Shown: piece after piece, positions 35,203-48,606 of the stretch
How positions within the stretch are numbered: the first letter of the stretch is position 1
Layout: each line of letters begins with the position of its first letter
NCBI GenBank assembly: GCA_026686845.1
Contig: JAIVEN010000020.1
Location: 7,095,501 to 7,159,500, forward strand
Length of the DNA stretch: 64,000 bases
Reading direction: 5' to 3'
Source of the DNA: Adenanthera pavonina
Lineage: Eukaryota > Streptophyta > Magnoliopsida > Fabales > Fabaceae
Position numbers and translations under genes: made by a program
The notes under the pieces: model-generated
The model's database searches: none
Told to the model about the DNA's origin: nothing
What the model saw: the letters and a program-made list of their open reading frames with translations, nothing else

Positions 35203-38200
35203 ATGCACTCCCTCAATCGGCTACCAAATAGTGGCCACTCCTCGCCGCCGTCGCCGCCGTCTCCTATCCGGTCCCCCAGGCTCCGTCGCGGTCGGTCCAA
35301 GACTGACCGGTTCTCTCCCGTTCAGCCGGCTGGCAGGACCGCTGCCCAGCGACTGTCTTGGTTCTTTTTGTCCGTCCTACTTCGTCGCCAGGGCATCCTC
35401 CTTTTCGCTCCTCTTATTTACATCTCTGGTATGCTACTCTACATGGGCACTGTCTCTTTCGACGTTGTTCCGGTCGTCATGCACCGCCCTGCTCCTGGGT
35501 CTGTGTACCGGAGCCCAGAACTGTATGCGAAGCTACGCCCTGAGATGGATGCCGATAATTCCTCTGTTGATGCGGTTGGTATTATAGCAGATTTGCTGGG
35601 ATGCATTTCTCCTTTTCTAATGCTTCTGAATTCTAACTCAGAAGAAGTATTTGCTTCAATATTTTCTTTTTTGAATTTCGATAACTTTTTGTGTAACCCA
35701 ATTTGGGTTTCTTTTCGTTTTTCCCCCTTTGAATTTCTGTTGAATTTTGAAGATTCATGGGGCTTTCTTCTGATTCTGTTGATCTACTTATTCGGATCTC
35801 ATTACATGTATTGCATTGTCTTAGCTTGTTTGGAAAGTTTATGAATTAAGAACGGGAAGGATCGGAAAATACTCTAGTGTTAACATTTTTTTTTATTTGT
35901 AATGTTTATATTTAAACTTAGCTTTAATCTATTTGCTAGAAGCAAAACAACCAGTTGATTGACTATACAGCTTGAGCTGGATGATAACGTATTTCTGATT
36001 GAGGAAATTGATGCCACCTCGTTTCCCATGATAAAAAGCGATTTACAAAAGCGAAATGGATTACTACAAGGTGGCTGAAAGCTTGCAGTTCTTGCTCCTT
36101 GTATTTGGTGATATGTGGATGGAAATTAATTGGGCATGATTATTTGTGGTTTAAGTATTGTTGTGTACAATCTAGTTTGTTGTCCGGAGAAGTAGGACAC
36201 TTAAAAGTTTGGACAGTTTAATTCAGAAGCAGCAATATTCTTGTTGCTGCTTGTTCATGAGCTTCACTTCTTGCTTATTTTTTCTTGCTAATTTCTCTAC
36301 CCCAACCCCCAAGGATTCCCTTGAGATTTGTGGAGTTTTTGTGATAGAAATATTAGTGAAATAAAGAAATGGTAATTTTCTTTGATGTTAAGAATGCGTT
36401 GAAAATTCAAGATACCTCTGTTTAGCAGTTAAAGATGCAGGACCTATACTTTGAAAATATTTCATGTGTGATATCACACATTATCATTGTCTGTGTCTAT
36501 TTACTTAAAATTTGAAGTTAATATGTTCTTCTGACATCTAAAAATTCAGGACCACATAGCTTATATTCATGTGCTTATGTAAGGGTCATGCCATGATTCT
36601 TTGTAATGGTCATCCTCAGGCTATGTAGGTTTTATCATCTGTTCAAATTTCTTCTTTCTTGACTCTCTTTAAATTTTTGTAGTTGATTTTTTTTCTTGGT
36701 GCCTGAAAAATTTTTAGTTGAGTTGAAATCATCTTGGTTACTGTTGCTATTAATCTTCATACTTTTGAGTACCAATTTGCTTTTCTGTCAAATGTGTCAT
36801 GTTTACTGACCTAAGTAGTTAAATTTATTTCAGATATCAACAGTATGGAAGAGTTCCTACAAAAGTGGTGAGTGGAAACCATGTGTCAACAAATCCTTAG
36901 AAGGTATAGTATAATATAATATGAATTGATGTGCAGTTACTGAAAACATTTTTTTCTGTCTCTCCCTTACTTCTAATGTTTTTTACAAGTTGTTTTAGCT
37001 GGCTAGTCCATATTGACAGATTTATTAAAATGATTTTAGACATCTTTTAAAAAGTCATGTCTCTAACAAAGGCCAGCTTCTTGTTGATGGTACTTTTGAA
37101 AAAAAAAAATAATAAAACAGAGTTTACGGTTGCCTTTTATAGACATTGTCAAGGTCATCACTTTTCTTAAATTATGTTCCCTGTTTCTTGGTTTCTGTGT
37201 TGAATATGAACATTCCTTCATTGTCTCTCGGAAAATTCAAATGTGTTGAATAATGGGCTGGATTTTTAGGACAGGCGTAAACTTGATATGTGATCTAAAA
37301 CTAAACAATCAGGTAAGTTTCCACTCTGCGCTCCTCCTGCTCCTCCTCCTCTTCTTCATATCCCCTTCTCTCATCTCATGTGGTCTTCTTAGAATTATTA
37401 AGAAAGGTGAATTTAAACGTCTTTTATGTGTGGTGGTTTTTTTGAGGGTTGGGGGTGGTGTGGGGAAAGAAGTTTTCTGTAACCAGGTTTATTATAGTAA
37501 TAAATTCAATACTTTGTTCTGGAGAGAAAATTACAGTGGAAAAGATTGGTTGGCTGGGTGTGTGATTTCAAAGCTGGTTTTTCTGGTCATGTTGCCAATG
37601 TTATTAAACATTCTAATGAGTTTGCTCATGCAATGTCACTTTCATAGTATGCTATGAGACTCCTTTCTTGCTACGTTATATACATAGTTGAAGTAGATAG
37701 TTAGTCTTTGGCATGAGCATCATGCCTGAGTTTCTAATTAAGTCTATTTTTCCTGATTTATTTTCTACTGCCCATATAAATAGGCCGTTGAGTATGTTTA
37801 TTGAAGAGAGGGAATGATGTGGGTTTGGTGGTAATATATTAATTCATAAGATGTGTTAGTTGAGGTTTGTTACTTATTAAGTTTTCTATCAGGGACTGAG
37901 CCACATGGAGTAGGCTGATATTGTCCGGTGTCTAATTAAGCCCTCTTAATTGTTATCAAAAGGAAATCTGTTGCAGATTATGTTAGAAACAAATGAAAGA
38001 TTCTGGATGTGAGTAGTCTCAGTTGAGGAAATAGAATTGCATATTCTGAATTGCTTTATCTGGTCAGACAGGATTTGTAGTGGCTTTTTTCCATTGTTCA
38101 TTCATATTTTGGAATGCTTACTCTTGCAAGCTGATATTCAATTGGTAATTTAGGCCTTGTTTGGGAATGCTTTTACCTTTTCCAAAGCTGCTGTGCTAGG

Positions 38201-41200
38201 TATGATAAAAAATTTTTGTTGAAGAACATTGAACATACTGTCTAGTACAAATTTGGTGAATACTGAAGTAGGTTGCATTTTGATTAAAAATGTTTTCTAC
38301 TTGTTATAAGCATCTGGGAATATCTAAGTTACAAAAATAGATATTATAAGGTTAAATGGATGGCTTCAAATTTGTAAATTAAATAAATAAAATTTTATAA
38401 TTTCTTGGATTATTCTTATGTAGAGCAGCTTTCAAAAAATCCCTCAGGTACTTCTGAATAGCAATTATGGCTTTTTTAAAGCATAGGAAGAAGTACAATA
38501 GTACATTTAAATTTTTTTTGTCAAACAGAAATTTGTGGCTTTGTTCTCAAAAGCATCAGAACCTAGAGCCACAACATTTTCAAACTGAGCCTTAGTTTGT
38601 TACTTTTTACTTTCATTTGGAGTTTCCTCTAATTATACGTCCTGCTACAATGGACTTTGTTCCATTGTTCTTAATCCTTATCATAATTTTTCATTTTTAT
38701 TATCCAGTGAGACAAAAAGAAAGAAGTTAAAGCACTTTCTTTTCCTAATCCCTCTAACTTGTTGGGGGCATAGTTAGTTATAAGGTGACTTCCTTTTCGG
38801 GGATTGGAGCAATGTTTCCTTTTGTCTTATGAAATCTCATGTTTGTAGTTTTTCATATTTGATAAAGCTTTTGTGTGGACTACTGGGATCTGAAGATAAA
38901 CTTGGGGAATCTCAAATATGTTTTGGATTTATAGGGCTTGAACCACTTATTTGTTACCAATTATCATTGGACTTTGTGGCAAAGCGGTTTCATTAAGTGA
39001 CTCCTCATTTGGAAATGGTAGGGATTTGGGAACTTATGTTGTTTCTTGTTAGCTTGTTCTTGGTTTGTAGTAGTCAAACAATGTACAATGATTACACAAG
39101 TATGGGCAAAAATAAAAGCCTGAGCTTGGCTGTTGATTTTATCTTGGAGTGCTTGAGAAACATGATACGTGTGCTCAATTGGATGAAAAGGGAAATATCA
39201 TGCAACAAACAAATAAGGCACTGATGGTTTTAGAATTCCTTATCTGTGGGGACTCAGAACCCTATTCTACTTTATTCTATCCTTTTAGGCTATCTTGGCT
39301 TTTATCTGCATCAGTTTCCTCTTGCTAATTGGCTCATAAATTATTTAATGCAGTGGGTTACTTTTTAATACACCCCAGATAGATCAAGTTATAGTATATA
39401 TGTATATAATATTAGGAAGTATGCATATATCTTCTGCCAATATATAGTGGTTTTAAACTTGGTTTATATTTCTTACATTGTTGATAGGCCTGCCAGAACC
39501 AAATGGTTACATTTATATAGAGGCCAATGGTGGCTTGAATCAACAAAGGACATCGGTTAGTTTCATTTTTCTGTGCATCTCTTGTTTTCATGCATAAATA
39601 GCTACTGTAGTTTGACCTGAAGATTGCTTGAGATAGCACTACTCTTGACTGTTATTTCATGAATGTTGTCAATGCTTCATAGATATGCAATGCTGTTGCA
39701 GTGGCTGGCTATCTCAATGCTACACTTTTGATCCCGAACTTCCACTTTCATAGCATATGGAAAGATCCTAGGTTTGTCAGTTTTCCATCTTTTAATTTTT
39801 TAGTTTTCTTAGGACTGGAAAGTTTGGCAATTGGCATTGGCATAGCAGTTTACTAATACCACTTCTGAACTCATTGGTCACTATATATTATATAGATAAT
39901 ATGTCATATGCTATTACCATTTTGGTTTGGTTATCAGTAATCTTTGATCAGTCATTATAATTTACAAAATGAAGTTTGATAGGACAAGAATGACTTGGAT
40001 TAAGGTTCGTATGTAGGGTCCATTTCATTTTGGATGGCATTGTCTTTGTTCTTCACTTCATCTCTCCTTTCATTTTCATCTTTTTTTATAAAATAAAATG
40101 GGATTGGATGGTTTCGTTATTCCATTGTTTGGTGTTGGTAATCTTTCCCACTAGTTCCCTTTGGTATATTTTTTAACTAATGCTGAGATTTATATTCTTC
40201 TATAGAAACTATAAGTTTCACCACCAATGTTAAAGGTTTCAGTTGTATATACATTTTGCAGCATTTCCCTTTGGTTTCAATAATAGTAGCATGAAAACTA
40301 TTCTCTTCAAGATAGAAGAAAGTATTCGGTGTTTCCTGGGAATGCTTGGTCTTTATGGGCATATGCATGCTAAGGTTTTTATTAAGAGCAGATGGATCCT
40401 AAAGATTTTAAAAAATTTTATGCTAATATAGTGATTTATATTTTTAGTTTTGGACTACCAATTTAGTAGTGGTCTGACTAGATTCTATTTTCTTAACCCT
40501 GTTCCTTGGAAGTCATTATTTTTGGGGCCAGTGGGTGGAAATTTTGGAAATGATGTCTAAGTTGAGTATTTTTGGCCTTCTTTTGGAATAATATTTACTT
40601 CAAAGGATTTTTTTTTTCTTAAGTAAATTTTGTTTTCAGTTATTATAATTTTGTGTGTCTACTTTTTTCGCTGGGTTGGATCTACCACTTTCTCTAGGTT
40701 ATTATGCTATGGATAGGATTGCACTCACACTGACCCTTTTTCGTTGGCTTCACTTAACTGATTTAAGAATTTGGGTTTTGATATAAACTCAAGCAACTCT
40801 TATAAATATTTTTGTAATCATAGACATAATGACTTAGGATTCCTAATTTTTTTTTTCCCTAAAAATCATTTCAAGCTGAAACCCACAAAAAAGATAATGG
40901 GAGATGGTTTCATCTTTACTTTTTTATATTGACCATCTTTTTGTTGAAAACCCCTTGAAAGAAACACCTCTGACAAAATCTTAATGATCCATATTATTTG
41001 AACTTTCCTTTTTCCTCTCTTTTCTTCTAGCTATGAGATAGCCTAATGCAACAACAACAACAATATTAGTCTTATCCTACTAAGTGGGGTCGGCTACATG
41101 GATCAAACTACGCTAATAGCCTCTATCAAATATTATCTCTTTAGATAAATCATTTATCAAGAGGTTATACGTTATAACTTCTCTTAGTGTCCTTCTTTGT

Positions 41201-44200
41201 CCTCCTCTACGTCTTTTGATAAGGCTTTAAGCCATTTGATCAACTCTTCTTACTGGCTCCTCTAATCTTCTTCTTTGTACATACCCAAACCACCTTAAAC
41301 AATTTTTTACCATTTTCTCCTCAATAGGTGCTACTCCGATTTTTCCTTGTATACAGTTATTTCGTATTTTGTCCATTCTTGTATGACTACATATCCATCT
41401 TAACATTTTCATCTCTACTACTTCTATCTTATGCTCCTATTACTCTTTCAGAGCGCAACATTTACTACTATATAGCATCGCTAGCCTTATAGCAGTTCGA
41501 TAAAATTTCCCTTTAAACTTAGTAGGTACCTTATGGTCACAAATAACTCCTGAAGTTTTTCTCTACTTTAATCATCTAGCTTGTATCCTATGTATAACAT
41601 CCCTATTAATTTTGTGGTGTCATAGTCGGTCCCAAGCTTGGATAAAGAAGGAGCGTTGTGTTAGGCCCTCGACAGCCAACGTAAAACATGGATCAGAAAC
41701 AGCCTGATAATGTGATAAAAATTGGATCCTCTCAATTTGGATTTCTCTTAGTTTATCTCAATTTTATTTTTTAGCCGTTAGATTGATATTTAACTGTTCA
41801 TATCAATCACAACTTCATTAAATGAAATTGTGGGTTTTAAATAACATTCTTTTCAGTGATTGATATGGACGGTTATATATCAATTTAACAGCCAAAGATT
41901 AAAATTAAGACAAATTGAGGGAAATCCAAATTGAGAGGATCCAAATTCAATGCTGATGTTATTTTATCTTTTATGTGCTTACTTAATTAGTAGCTGATAT
42001 GGCATTTAAAGGATTCAATCCTTGGATCTTATGCTTCCTTATCTTGGTGTTGATTGTTTCTTTTGTTCATGTTGATTATATGGTCAATTCATTATGCAAG
42101 ATTACTATGCAAATTTTATCATATGATATTAGCACCTGTATTGATCATACAAGATCTTGTTTTGGGACATCATTTTCTAAGGATTTCTCACATCCGTAAA
42201 TGACCAAAATTGCATTTAGTCATGAGAATTGGATAACCTGCCTTATAGACAAGCAATTAGATATAATTTATGAGTGTGTGTTTCCTGAACTCTCTTTCCT
42301 GGTGTTTAATTTACTGTTACTGTTGTGTCTGATGTAACAGTATTTTAGTGATTATAAAATTGAAATGTTTTCTTAATAATTATTCCTTGATATTCATGTT
42401 GATAATTACCCAAGTTTTCCCCCCTTTTTTGGCATTTCAGCAGACTAAACTGATTCATTATGTTTTGTGGGTTCAGCAAATTTAGGGACATTTATGATGA
42501 AGAATATTTTGTGAATACCTTGAAAAATGATGTACGGGTGGTCCATAAGATTCCTGAGTACCTGATGGAAAGATTTGGCAGCAACCTCTCAAACATTTAT
42601 AATTTCAGGATAAAGGCATGGTCTTCTATAGGATACTACAGAGACATAGTACTTCCAAAGTTACTTGAAGAAAAGTGAGTATATGATAAATGTATGAATG
42701 AATTTCTAATTGTAGAACATAATATCATGATCTATAACAGCCAAACAATTTGGAATAATTTGTAAATGGCCATGGTGTTAGAGGAAGAGGAATAAAATTA
42801 TCTCTCATCACGTTTTTGTTACTCACCACTTGAACTGAAGAGGTCACTGCTTTTTTTCTTTTATTTTGCCAGAAAGGTCATTGTCTTGGCCCCAACCTGA
42901 AAAATATCAAGCCCCCATGTTAGGCTAGTCTTAGGAAAAAATATTATTAACATTTCTTTGTCTTCTACCTGGTTAAACTTTTGGAAAAATAGGTAATTTT
43001 ACTCTAGAAAGTAGAAGAATTATTAAAAGATATATTTGCATCATTGCATCAGTTAACATTTGATGTTTAGAGGTTATGTCAAGTACCATTTCAACTGAGA
43101 AACTTAAGCTGTTAGGCGAAGGCTTACGAATTGCTTTATTATAGCCTCTAACACTGCCCCTCAATGAAAACCCCTCAAAGTGTAGGCAAAGTATCAACCC
43201 ACCATATTTTCTGTTGCAACATAATTTTTTGAACATAATTTTTTTCAAAGAAAGTAAGGTGAATGAAGGGTGACGAAGTATGAACTCTTGGTCACTTGGT
43301 CATGGAGGCTTTGATACCAAAGCCAATTTCAACTCAAAAGTTTGAATGGTGAAGTGAGTTCCCATGAATAGCTTTCATTATAAACTCTGAAATTTGAAGA
43401 GAGGAAAACTATTATGTTCATTATTTTTAAGAATTTTCTCTATTATACCATGTAGGGTCATAAGGATTTCTCCTTTTGCAAATAGATTGTCATTTGATGC
43501 ACCTCCAGCTGTCCAGCGGCTTAGATGCTTAGCAAATTATGAGGCTTTGCGGTTTTCTAGTCCTATATTAACTTTAGGTGAATCTTTGGTCGTAAGGATG
43601 AGAGAACGTAGTGGAGCAGATGGTGGCAAATATGTCTCCATACATCTTCGTTTTGAAGAGGTTAGACTTAAGCAGATATGAATATTTTGTTGCTCCAAAT
43701 TGTGAACACTGATATTATATCTTAATTTTTGCTGCTACTATTGTACCATTTATTATCATGTGCAGGATATGGTTGCTTTCTCATGTTGTGTTTTTGATGG
43801 TGGAAAGCAAGAAAAAGATTACATGGATGCAGCAAGAGAAAGAGGTTGGAAAGGGAAATTTACAAAACCTGGACGAGTTATACGTCCTGGAGTTAATAGG
43901 ATTAATGGGAAGTGTCCCCTCACTCCTTTAGAGGTAACGGTCCTTAAATCTCTTCTGATCTTCATCTGCAAGAACAGAAGGAATAGTTTAGGGAACCCTT
44001 CTCTTCATCTTGGAATTTTTCTTGGTCTTGCTAGATGTTTCAAAGCTTACTGAAAGTCTTTTTTTTTTTCGGTTTCATTACTTTCATCTCCCCAATGTTC
44101 TTGTCATGATAGCAAATTTTATAAATTTTCCCTTGAACTGTGCTGTTCACAATTATCTTTGATGTGTTCTTCCATATCTCCAGGTTGGATTGATGCTTAG

Positions 44201-45297
44201 GGGAATGGGTTTCACTAAGAACACATCTATCTTTTTGGCATCTGGAAAAATATATAATGCTGACAGAAATATGGCTCCGCTACTGGAAATGTTTCCTAAT
44301 TTGCAGACAAAGGAAACCCTGGCATCTGAAGAGGAGCTTGTTCCATTTAAGGTATAGTTTTGTACTTTGCCCCAGCTGCCCACTTTCGTGCTTGATTAAA
44401 ATGGCTGTGATTTTGACTGGAGTTACTTCTAGAATTATTCTTCCAGGATGGCTGCTATAGACTACATTGTTTGTCTTCATAGTAATGTGTTTGTCACAAC
44501 TCAAGGTGGTAACTTCCCTCATTTTCTGCTGGGCCACAGAAGATACTTATATGGTGGACACTCTAAGACAATTAGGCCTGATAAGCGGAAGTTAGCATTA
44601 CTTTTTGATAATCCCAATGTTGGGTATGTCCCTTGTTACTTCTCTTCTTATCTCTTTTCGTTCAATTTTATGCAGCAGGAATAGTTGATATATGAGACTA
44701 CAAATTTAAATTTCCAGTAGAATGTGAATGGCCTTTGTTTTTGCTGAAGCTGATGGGAAAATAATATTATCTGTCAGTTTTACGAGAACTGTTATATAGA
44801 TAAAGATGGATTTAAAACAAGTTTATGTCAATCAAAATAGTAGTGGTAGTAGTTTTTGTTATTATTTAAGGGCTTGCTAGAGTCTGAACAAAATTGTGAA
44901 TGCTAGAGTCTGGTGAATAGCAATACTTTTTATAGGTTAGGAAAATCTGTTAAGTTTGTCTGATTTTAATCTTTTTTTTTAGAACTGTACCTCATGCTAT
45001 TCACTATGCATTTAGTTAAAAAATGAATCAGAGGAATTCCAGTTTGTTGATGTTCTTAAGACAAGATGACAATTGTTTTATCCTCGTAGAAACTAGAAAT
45101 GTTGAAGAGTTCCTCACCTATGACTAATTTCCAGATGGAAGACTCTCAAACGTCAACTGCTGAGCATGCGGTCACGTAGTGATTCCAAGGGATTTGAGCT
45201 CAAAAGACCCAATGATTCAATATATAGCTTTCCATGCCCACACTGCATGTGCCGGGTAAACAGAACTGATCGGTTAAGATCTTCAACAACTAATTGA
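35203..45297 (+). CDS. Plant O-fucosyltransferase family protein (DUF246/GT106 type), Golgi type II membrane protein
   Basis: A predicted Golgi glycosyltransferase of the plant O-FucT family (Pfam O-FucT). The donor is presumably GDP-fucose; the acceptor is unknown. Ten exons: 35203-35574, 36834-36903, 39488-39555, 39683-39771, 42477-42674, 43456-43660, 43766-43933, 44184-44351, 44433-44623, 45135-45297. They sum to 1692 nt, 563 aa, with all phases closing. Residues 1-50 are Ser/Pro/Arg-rich and cytosolic; one membrane segment follows at about 64-84. Family blocks are IEANGGLNQQR (158-168), NFHFHSIWKDP, HLRFEEDMVAFSCC (about 329-342), RVIRPGVNR, GLMLRGMGF, VTTQGGNFPHFLLGHRRYL (467-485) and KRKLALLFDNP. 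An in-frame TGA at 35194 fixes 35203 as the start. Intron 4 carries a LINE and a MITE. The family contains several paralogous clades, so no symbol is given. Confidence 0.93.
41049..41635 (-). mobile_element. RTE-type LINE remnant in intron 4 of the O-fucosyltransferase gene
   Basis: The plus strand starts CAACAACAACAACAATATTA, then TTATCCTACTAAGTGGGGTC, the RTE 3' signature reversed. On the minus strand 41412-41227 is an open segment with MLRWICSHTRMDKIRN, GVAPIEEKMVKNCLRWFGYV and RRRLEEPVRR, the C-terminal end of the plant RTE reverse-transcriptase polyprotein. Upstream on that strand KVPTKFKGKFYRTAIRLAML can be read before stop codons. It is a 5'-truncated copy, antisense to the host gene, better preserved than the one at 14250. 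Confidence 0.85.
41722..41944. mobile_element. Hairpin MITE with long inverted arms
   Basis: A 223-bp element that is close to one long inverted repeat. It begins TTGGATCCTCTCAATTTGGA and ends TCCAAATTGAGAGGATCCAA, with further matched blocks (AGCCGTTAGATTGATAT against ATATCAATTTAACAGCC; CATATCAATCAC against GTGATTGATATG). The arms are roughly 90-100 bp around a short centre. It lies about 90 bp beyond the RTE remnant in the same intron. I could not find a certain target duplication. Confidence 0.8.
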
Positions 45298-46789
45298 ATT
45301 AGAGAATTTGATGGCTTTCTCTTCGCTATATCTTTGTGAGAAAACGTTGAAGCCGACTGTCTTTTTCTGGTACTGTGGCTGTTTCAATTTTTTTTCCTCC
45401 CCTTTCCGGCTGGTGAGAGGGCAAACAGATTTTTTTCAGTGATCAAAGGATTTTCTTGACACTGACATGATCTGATTATTTCTTGGGATTGGATTTTGAA
45501 GGTAGTGGCATCTGTTTTAGCATATGATGCCGACTGTGAACAGATTGGAAATTGTTCCTTCGCTTGAATCACTCCCACAACATTTAACTGAAGATTGTTT
45601 CATGTTTGAATGAATCAGCAGCTACTGTATCTAACAAGCTGTGAAATGACATACCCATACTTCACACCCTGCCTGCACATTAGTTGGACTTTGGTGTCCC
45701 CATGTGTTAAGGCTGTAGCAGCATATTGTTCTGTGTACAAATTCAGGGATTTTTCTCTCTTCACTTTTTTAGATTATTTCTTTTGCGTTGCTCCCATCTT
45801 GAAATTTTGTTTTTTAAGTTAATTTTTTAAATTGCTTTCAAGATTAGGGTTTCATGGTCAGCTGTATACTTTGTCTCTGAGCACATTTGTTATTCTTTTG
45901 CAATGTTTCCCATTATTTTAGTGATGAAATTGTAAATGTAATTAATTCATTTGTCTTGCATTACAAACAAATGTTAATGTCTTAAGATTTGTAGACTTAT
46001 GGCTAGGTATGACACCTATGGCTTTTCATTTGAGTATCAGAGTTCAGAGTCTGGAAACATATCTTACAGAGTCTGTCTGTACTGAGGAAAATATTTCTGT
46101 TACATGTACTAGTTATTTGTCGTTTGAACAAGGAAGCATTTTTTTTTTTGAAAGGTTATTTTTATTTAAAAATTTTGAAATACATATAAGTATCAAGATA
46201 TATAAGCAGTTGTCCTAAAATTGAAACTTTTGTACATCTATTTTTGTGAAATTATGTATTTGTATTGTTACTGAAAAAATTATTTGCAGTTTTTTTTCTT
46301 ATTGAGAGAATCGTTGGATTACTAATCAAAAGAAAACAGAATGTCGGCAGATTACATCAACTTCGCTGCATTACTAATAATTTGTAGTTGTTTTTCGTTA
46401 GGAGATGAGCATCCTCTTTACAATTTTTTACTTGTCTGAAGCGAGCTCCTAACATTTGGTCAAAAAAAAAAAATTCTTTCACATAATTATTTAATGTAAT
46501 TCTTTTTGGTACAATGCAGGTAAAGGATTGGAACTCACCTCTTGATGGCTTAAAAAAAAAAAACTACTCAGATCTCTTATAACTGTATCACTACTTAATC
46601 AAGTCCTCTAGAGTAAAATACAAAATTTTGCTGCATTTAAGTCTTTCGTTTGAAAACATCAAATTAAATGTATCATTTCACTCTTGCTCAAAATGGTGCC
46701 TTGCTTGAACAGCTCATTTGGAGTTCTAGATATCTTGAAGTTGTCCTTCTTTGCTGGCTAAAAGAAAAATGTGTCCTTAAAAAAAAAAA

Positions 46790-46811
46790 AAGAGAGAGAG
46801 AGAGAGAGAGA
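46790..46811. repeat. (GA)n microsatellite after an A run
   Basis: Eleven A bases are followed by about eleven GA units. This is typical of a retroposon tail that turned into a microsatellite, but no source element is recognised beside it. Confidence 0.7.
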
Positions 46812-48105
46812 ACATCAGAAGGTCATAGGCTTATAAACTGGAGTACAAACTTGAGAGGGAAACTCAAACTCTGTTCATTCTCTGCAATTGTCATTGAGAA
46901 TATCAAATAAAGTTGTTGGTGATTATTCTAAAAAGGTGCAATCCAAGATTTAAAAGATGTCCTTTATAATCCTAGCAAATTCCTCATTCATCAGTGAGAA
47001 ATTTGCCAAAAAAAATTGTTTTCCTCTGATTCTACGAAATTAAGATATTTTTGAAATACTATATGTAGTTAAGTATAATTATATGAAATAAATTACAATT
47101 GGAACATCTTGAGTTCTTGCATACTTACTTAATTTTCATGAGTTAAATTATATATTTTATATACTTGTATAAATTGTCTTTTGACTGAACTTTAGGTAGA
47201 TATATTCATTAAAAAGAGTATAACATTACCTATCAAGCTTTAGGAAATTTATAATATTGGAAATATACAAGGTAGATTTTTGGAATATTTTGTGATAATT
47301 AGCAAGATTGTTTAATTAGATTAGGATTAGAAAATTATGAATAAACCCTTATCCTAAACACTAAATAGTAAATACTATAAAGGATATAGTTATGAGATAG
47401 AGTAAATTAGGATGAGGCTAGCGTGAGCAGTAAGAACTTTATTTCATAAAGCAAGTGGTTAAGAGTTAAGTTCTGAGCCTTTATATATGAAACAAATAGG
47501 AGAAATTCCTCCTATTTTCTTGTATCTTGAAGAAAATTAGTTATTATTGCAGGCAGGGATACTCTGAATCTAACTAGCATCACATCCAACAATTAGGATA
47601 AGAGGGTATGATGTGTAAAGGGAGAAGCTGCTTTTAGTTGGAAGCAAGCCACATAAGAGCACTTCTTATTATGGGAGAAGCATCCCAAGCAAACTTAGCA
47701 ACGAAGGTTCGCAAATAAAAAATAAAAAAATTACGCCTTTTATTTCCTAGAATAAACTATTAGGATATAAATTCGGAATGATGTTGGAGAAATATTTTGA
47801 TAAAGATAATCAATAAAATATTCATTATAATTATTATAAATAGCATAATAATTTTGAGTTAAATAATTGGTATTATATATATGTCACCATGTTATATCAA
47901 TTATATATGCGGATATATATAGTATATATTAGCAAGACATCTATTTTATATTAATATATATGTATATGTGTGGAAGAAGAGAACTTGGCCTTGAAGTTTT
48001 CTTTCCCCGGAAGTTGGCTCCCACACTGTATATATACCTCCTCCTCTTTCCTATTGAGGCCCATGCATCAAGCAGATTGAGAGAAAGGAAGTTGAGGAGG
48101 GGAAG

Positions 48106-48606
48106 TAGAGCTGGCAAAATGCGACAAACCCAATGGGTCGGCCTGAAAAGTTCAAAGAAATGAATGGGTTAAGCTTCAATTTTTAGTGTCAATACAATTT
48201 GGATTTTTTGAACTTGGTCCAATCCGTGGCGGGCATGCCCAAGCGGGCTACGGGTTGACCCAAAAGCTTGTTTCCTCTCTTTTTTTTTCTTTTTTTTATT
48301 TAAAATATTAAAAAATATATATTATTTTATTAATTAGTGATATATAAATTGTAAAATTTAGATATTATGTTAGATTTTGATCAATTATGATGATAATTAG
48401 TTGTATTAATTTAAATAATTATATAAAAATTTAAAAAAGGAATGAAAAACATAAAAAAAATAAAAAAAGCCTGTGAGCTGACCCGTAAGACCAATTCCAC
48501 AAGCTCGAGTTTGAATTTTCAAGTCCGTATATCAAATTGGGCTTTTAAGTCAGGCACGAGATGGGTCGGCTCAAATGGGCTGGATCGGCCCGATTTGACA
48601 CCTTTA
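48106..48606. mobile_element. hAT-like non-autonomous element
   Basis: The left end TAGAGCTGGCAAAAT pairs with the right end ATTTGACACCTTTA (reverse complement TAAAGGTGTCAAAT). The sub-ends are GC-rich and palindromic in style (GGGTCGGCC, GGGCATGCCC, GCGGGCTACGGG, then GGGTCGGCTC, GGATCGGCCCG), while the centre is AT-rich. This arrangement matches the common plant hAT MITE type with TAGGGCTGGCAA ends. An 8-bp target duplication is not evident because the right flank is an A run. Confidence 0.65.

Noticed and set aside
35231..35587. 118-codon frame overlapping exon 1 of the O-fucosyltransferase
   Set aside because: It is an alternative frame of a Pro/Ser/Arg-rich coding stretch; the +1 frame from 35203 gives the family membrane segment and splices in phase.
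37253..37657. 134-codon plus-strand frame in intron 2 of the O-fucosyltransferase, with a possible exon at 37265-37310
   Set aside because: Adding it breaks the phase between exons 2 and 3 and brings a stop; no family match.
44448..44460. Start of O-fucosyltransferase exon 9 at the AG just before ATGGCTGC (acceptor at about 44447)
   Set aside because: Using the earlier acceptor at 44432 keeps phase and restores the family peptide NYSSRMAAIDY.
4189..45297. Idea that the four complete genes form a biosynthetic or functional cluster
   Set aside because: They serve different compartments and pathways, have mixed orientation and long spacers, and plant genes are normally not arranged by function.
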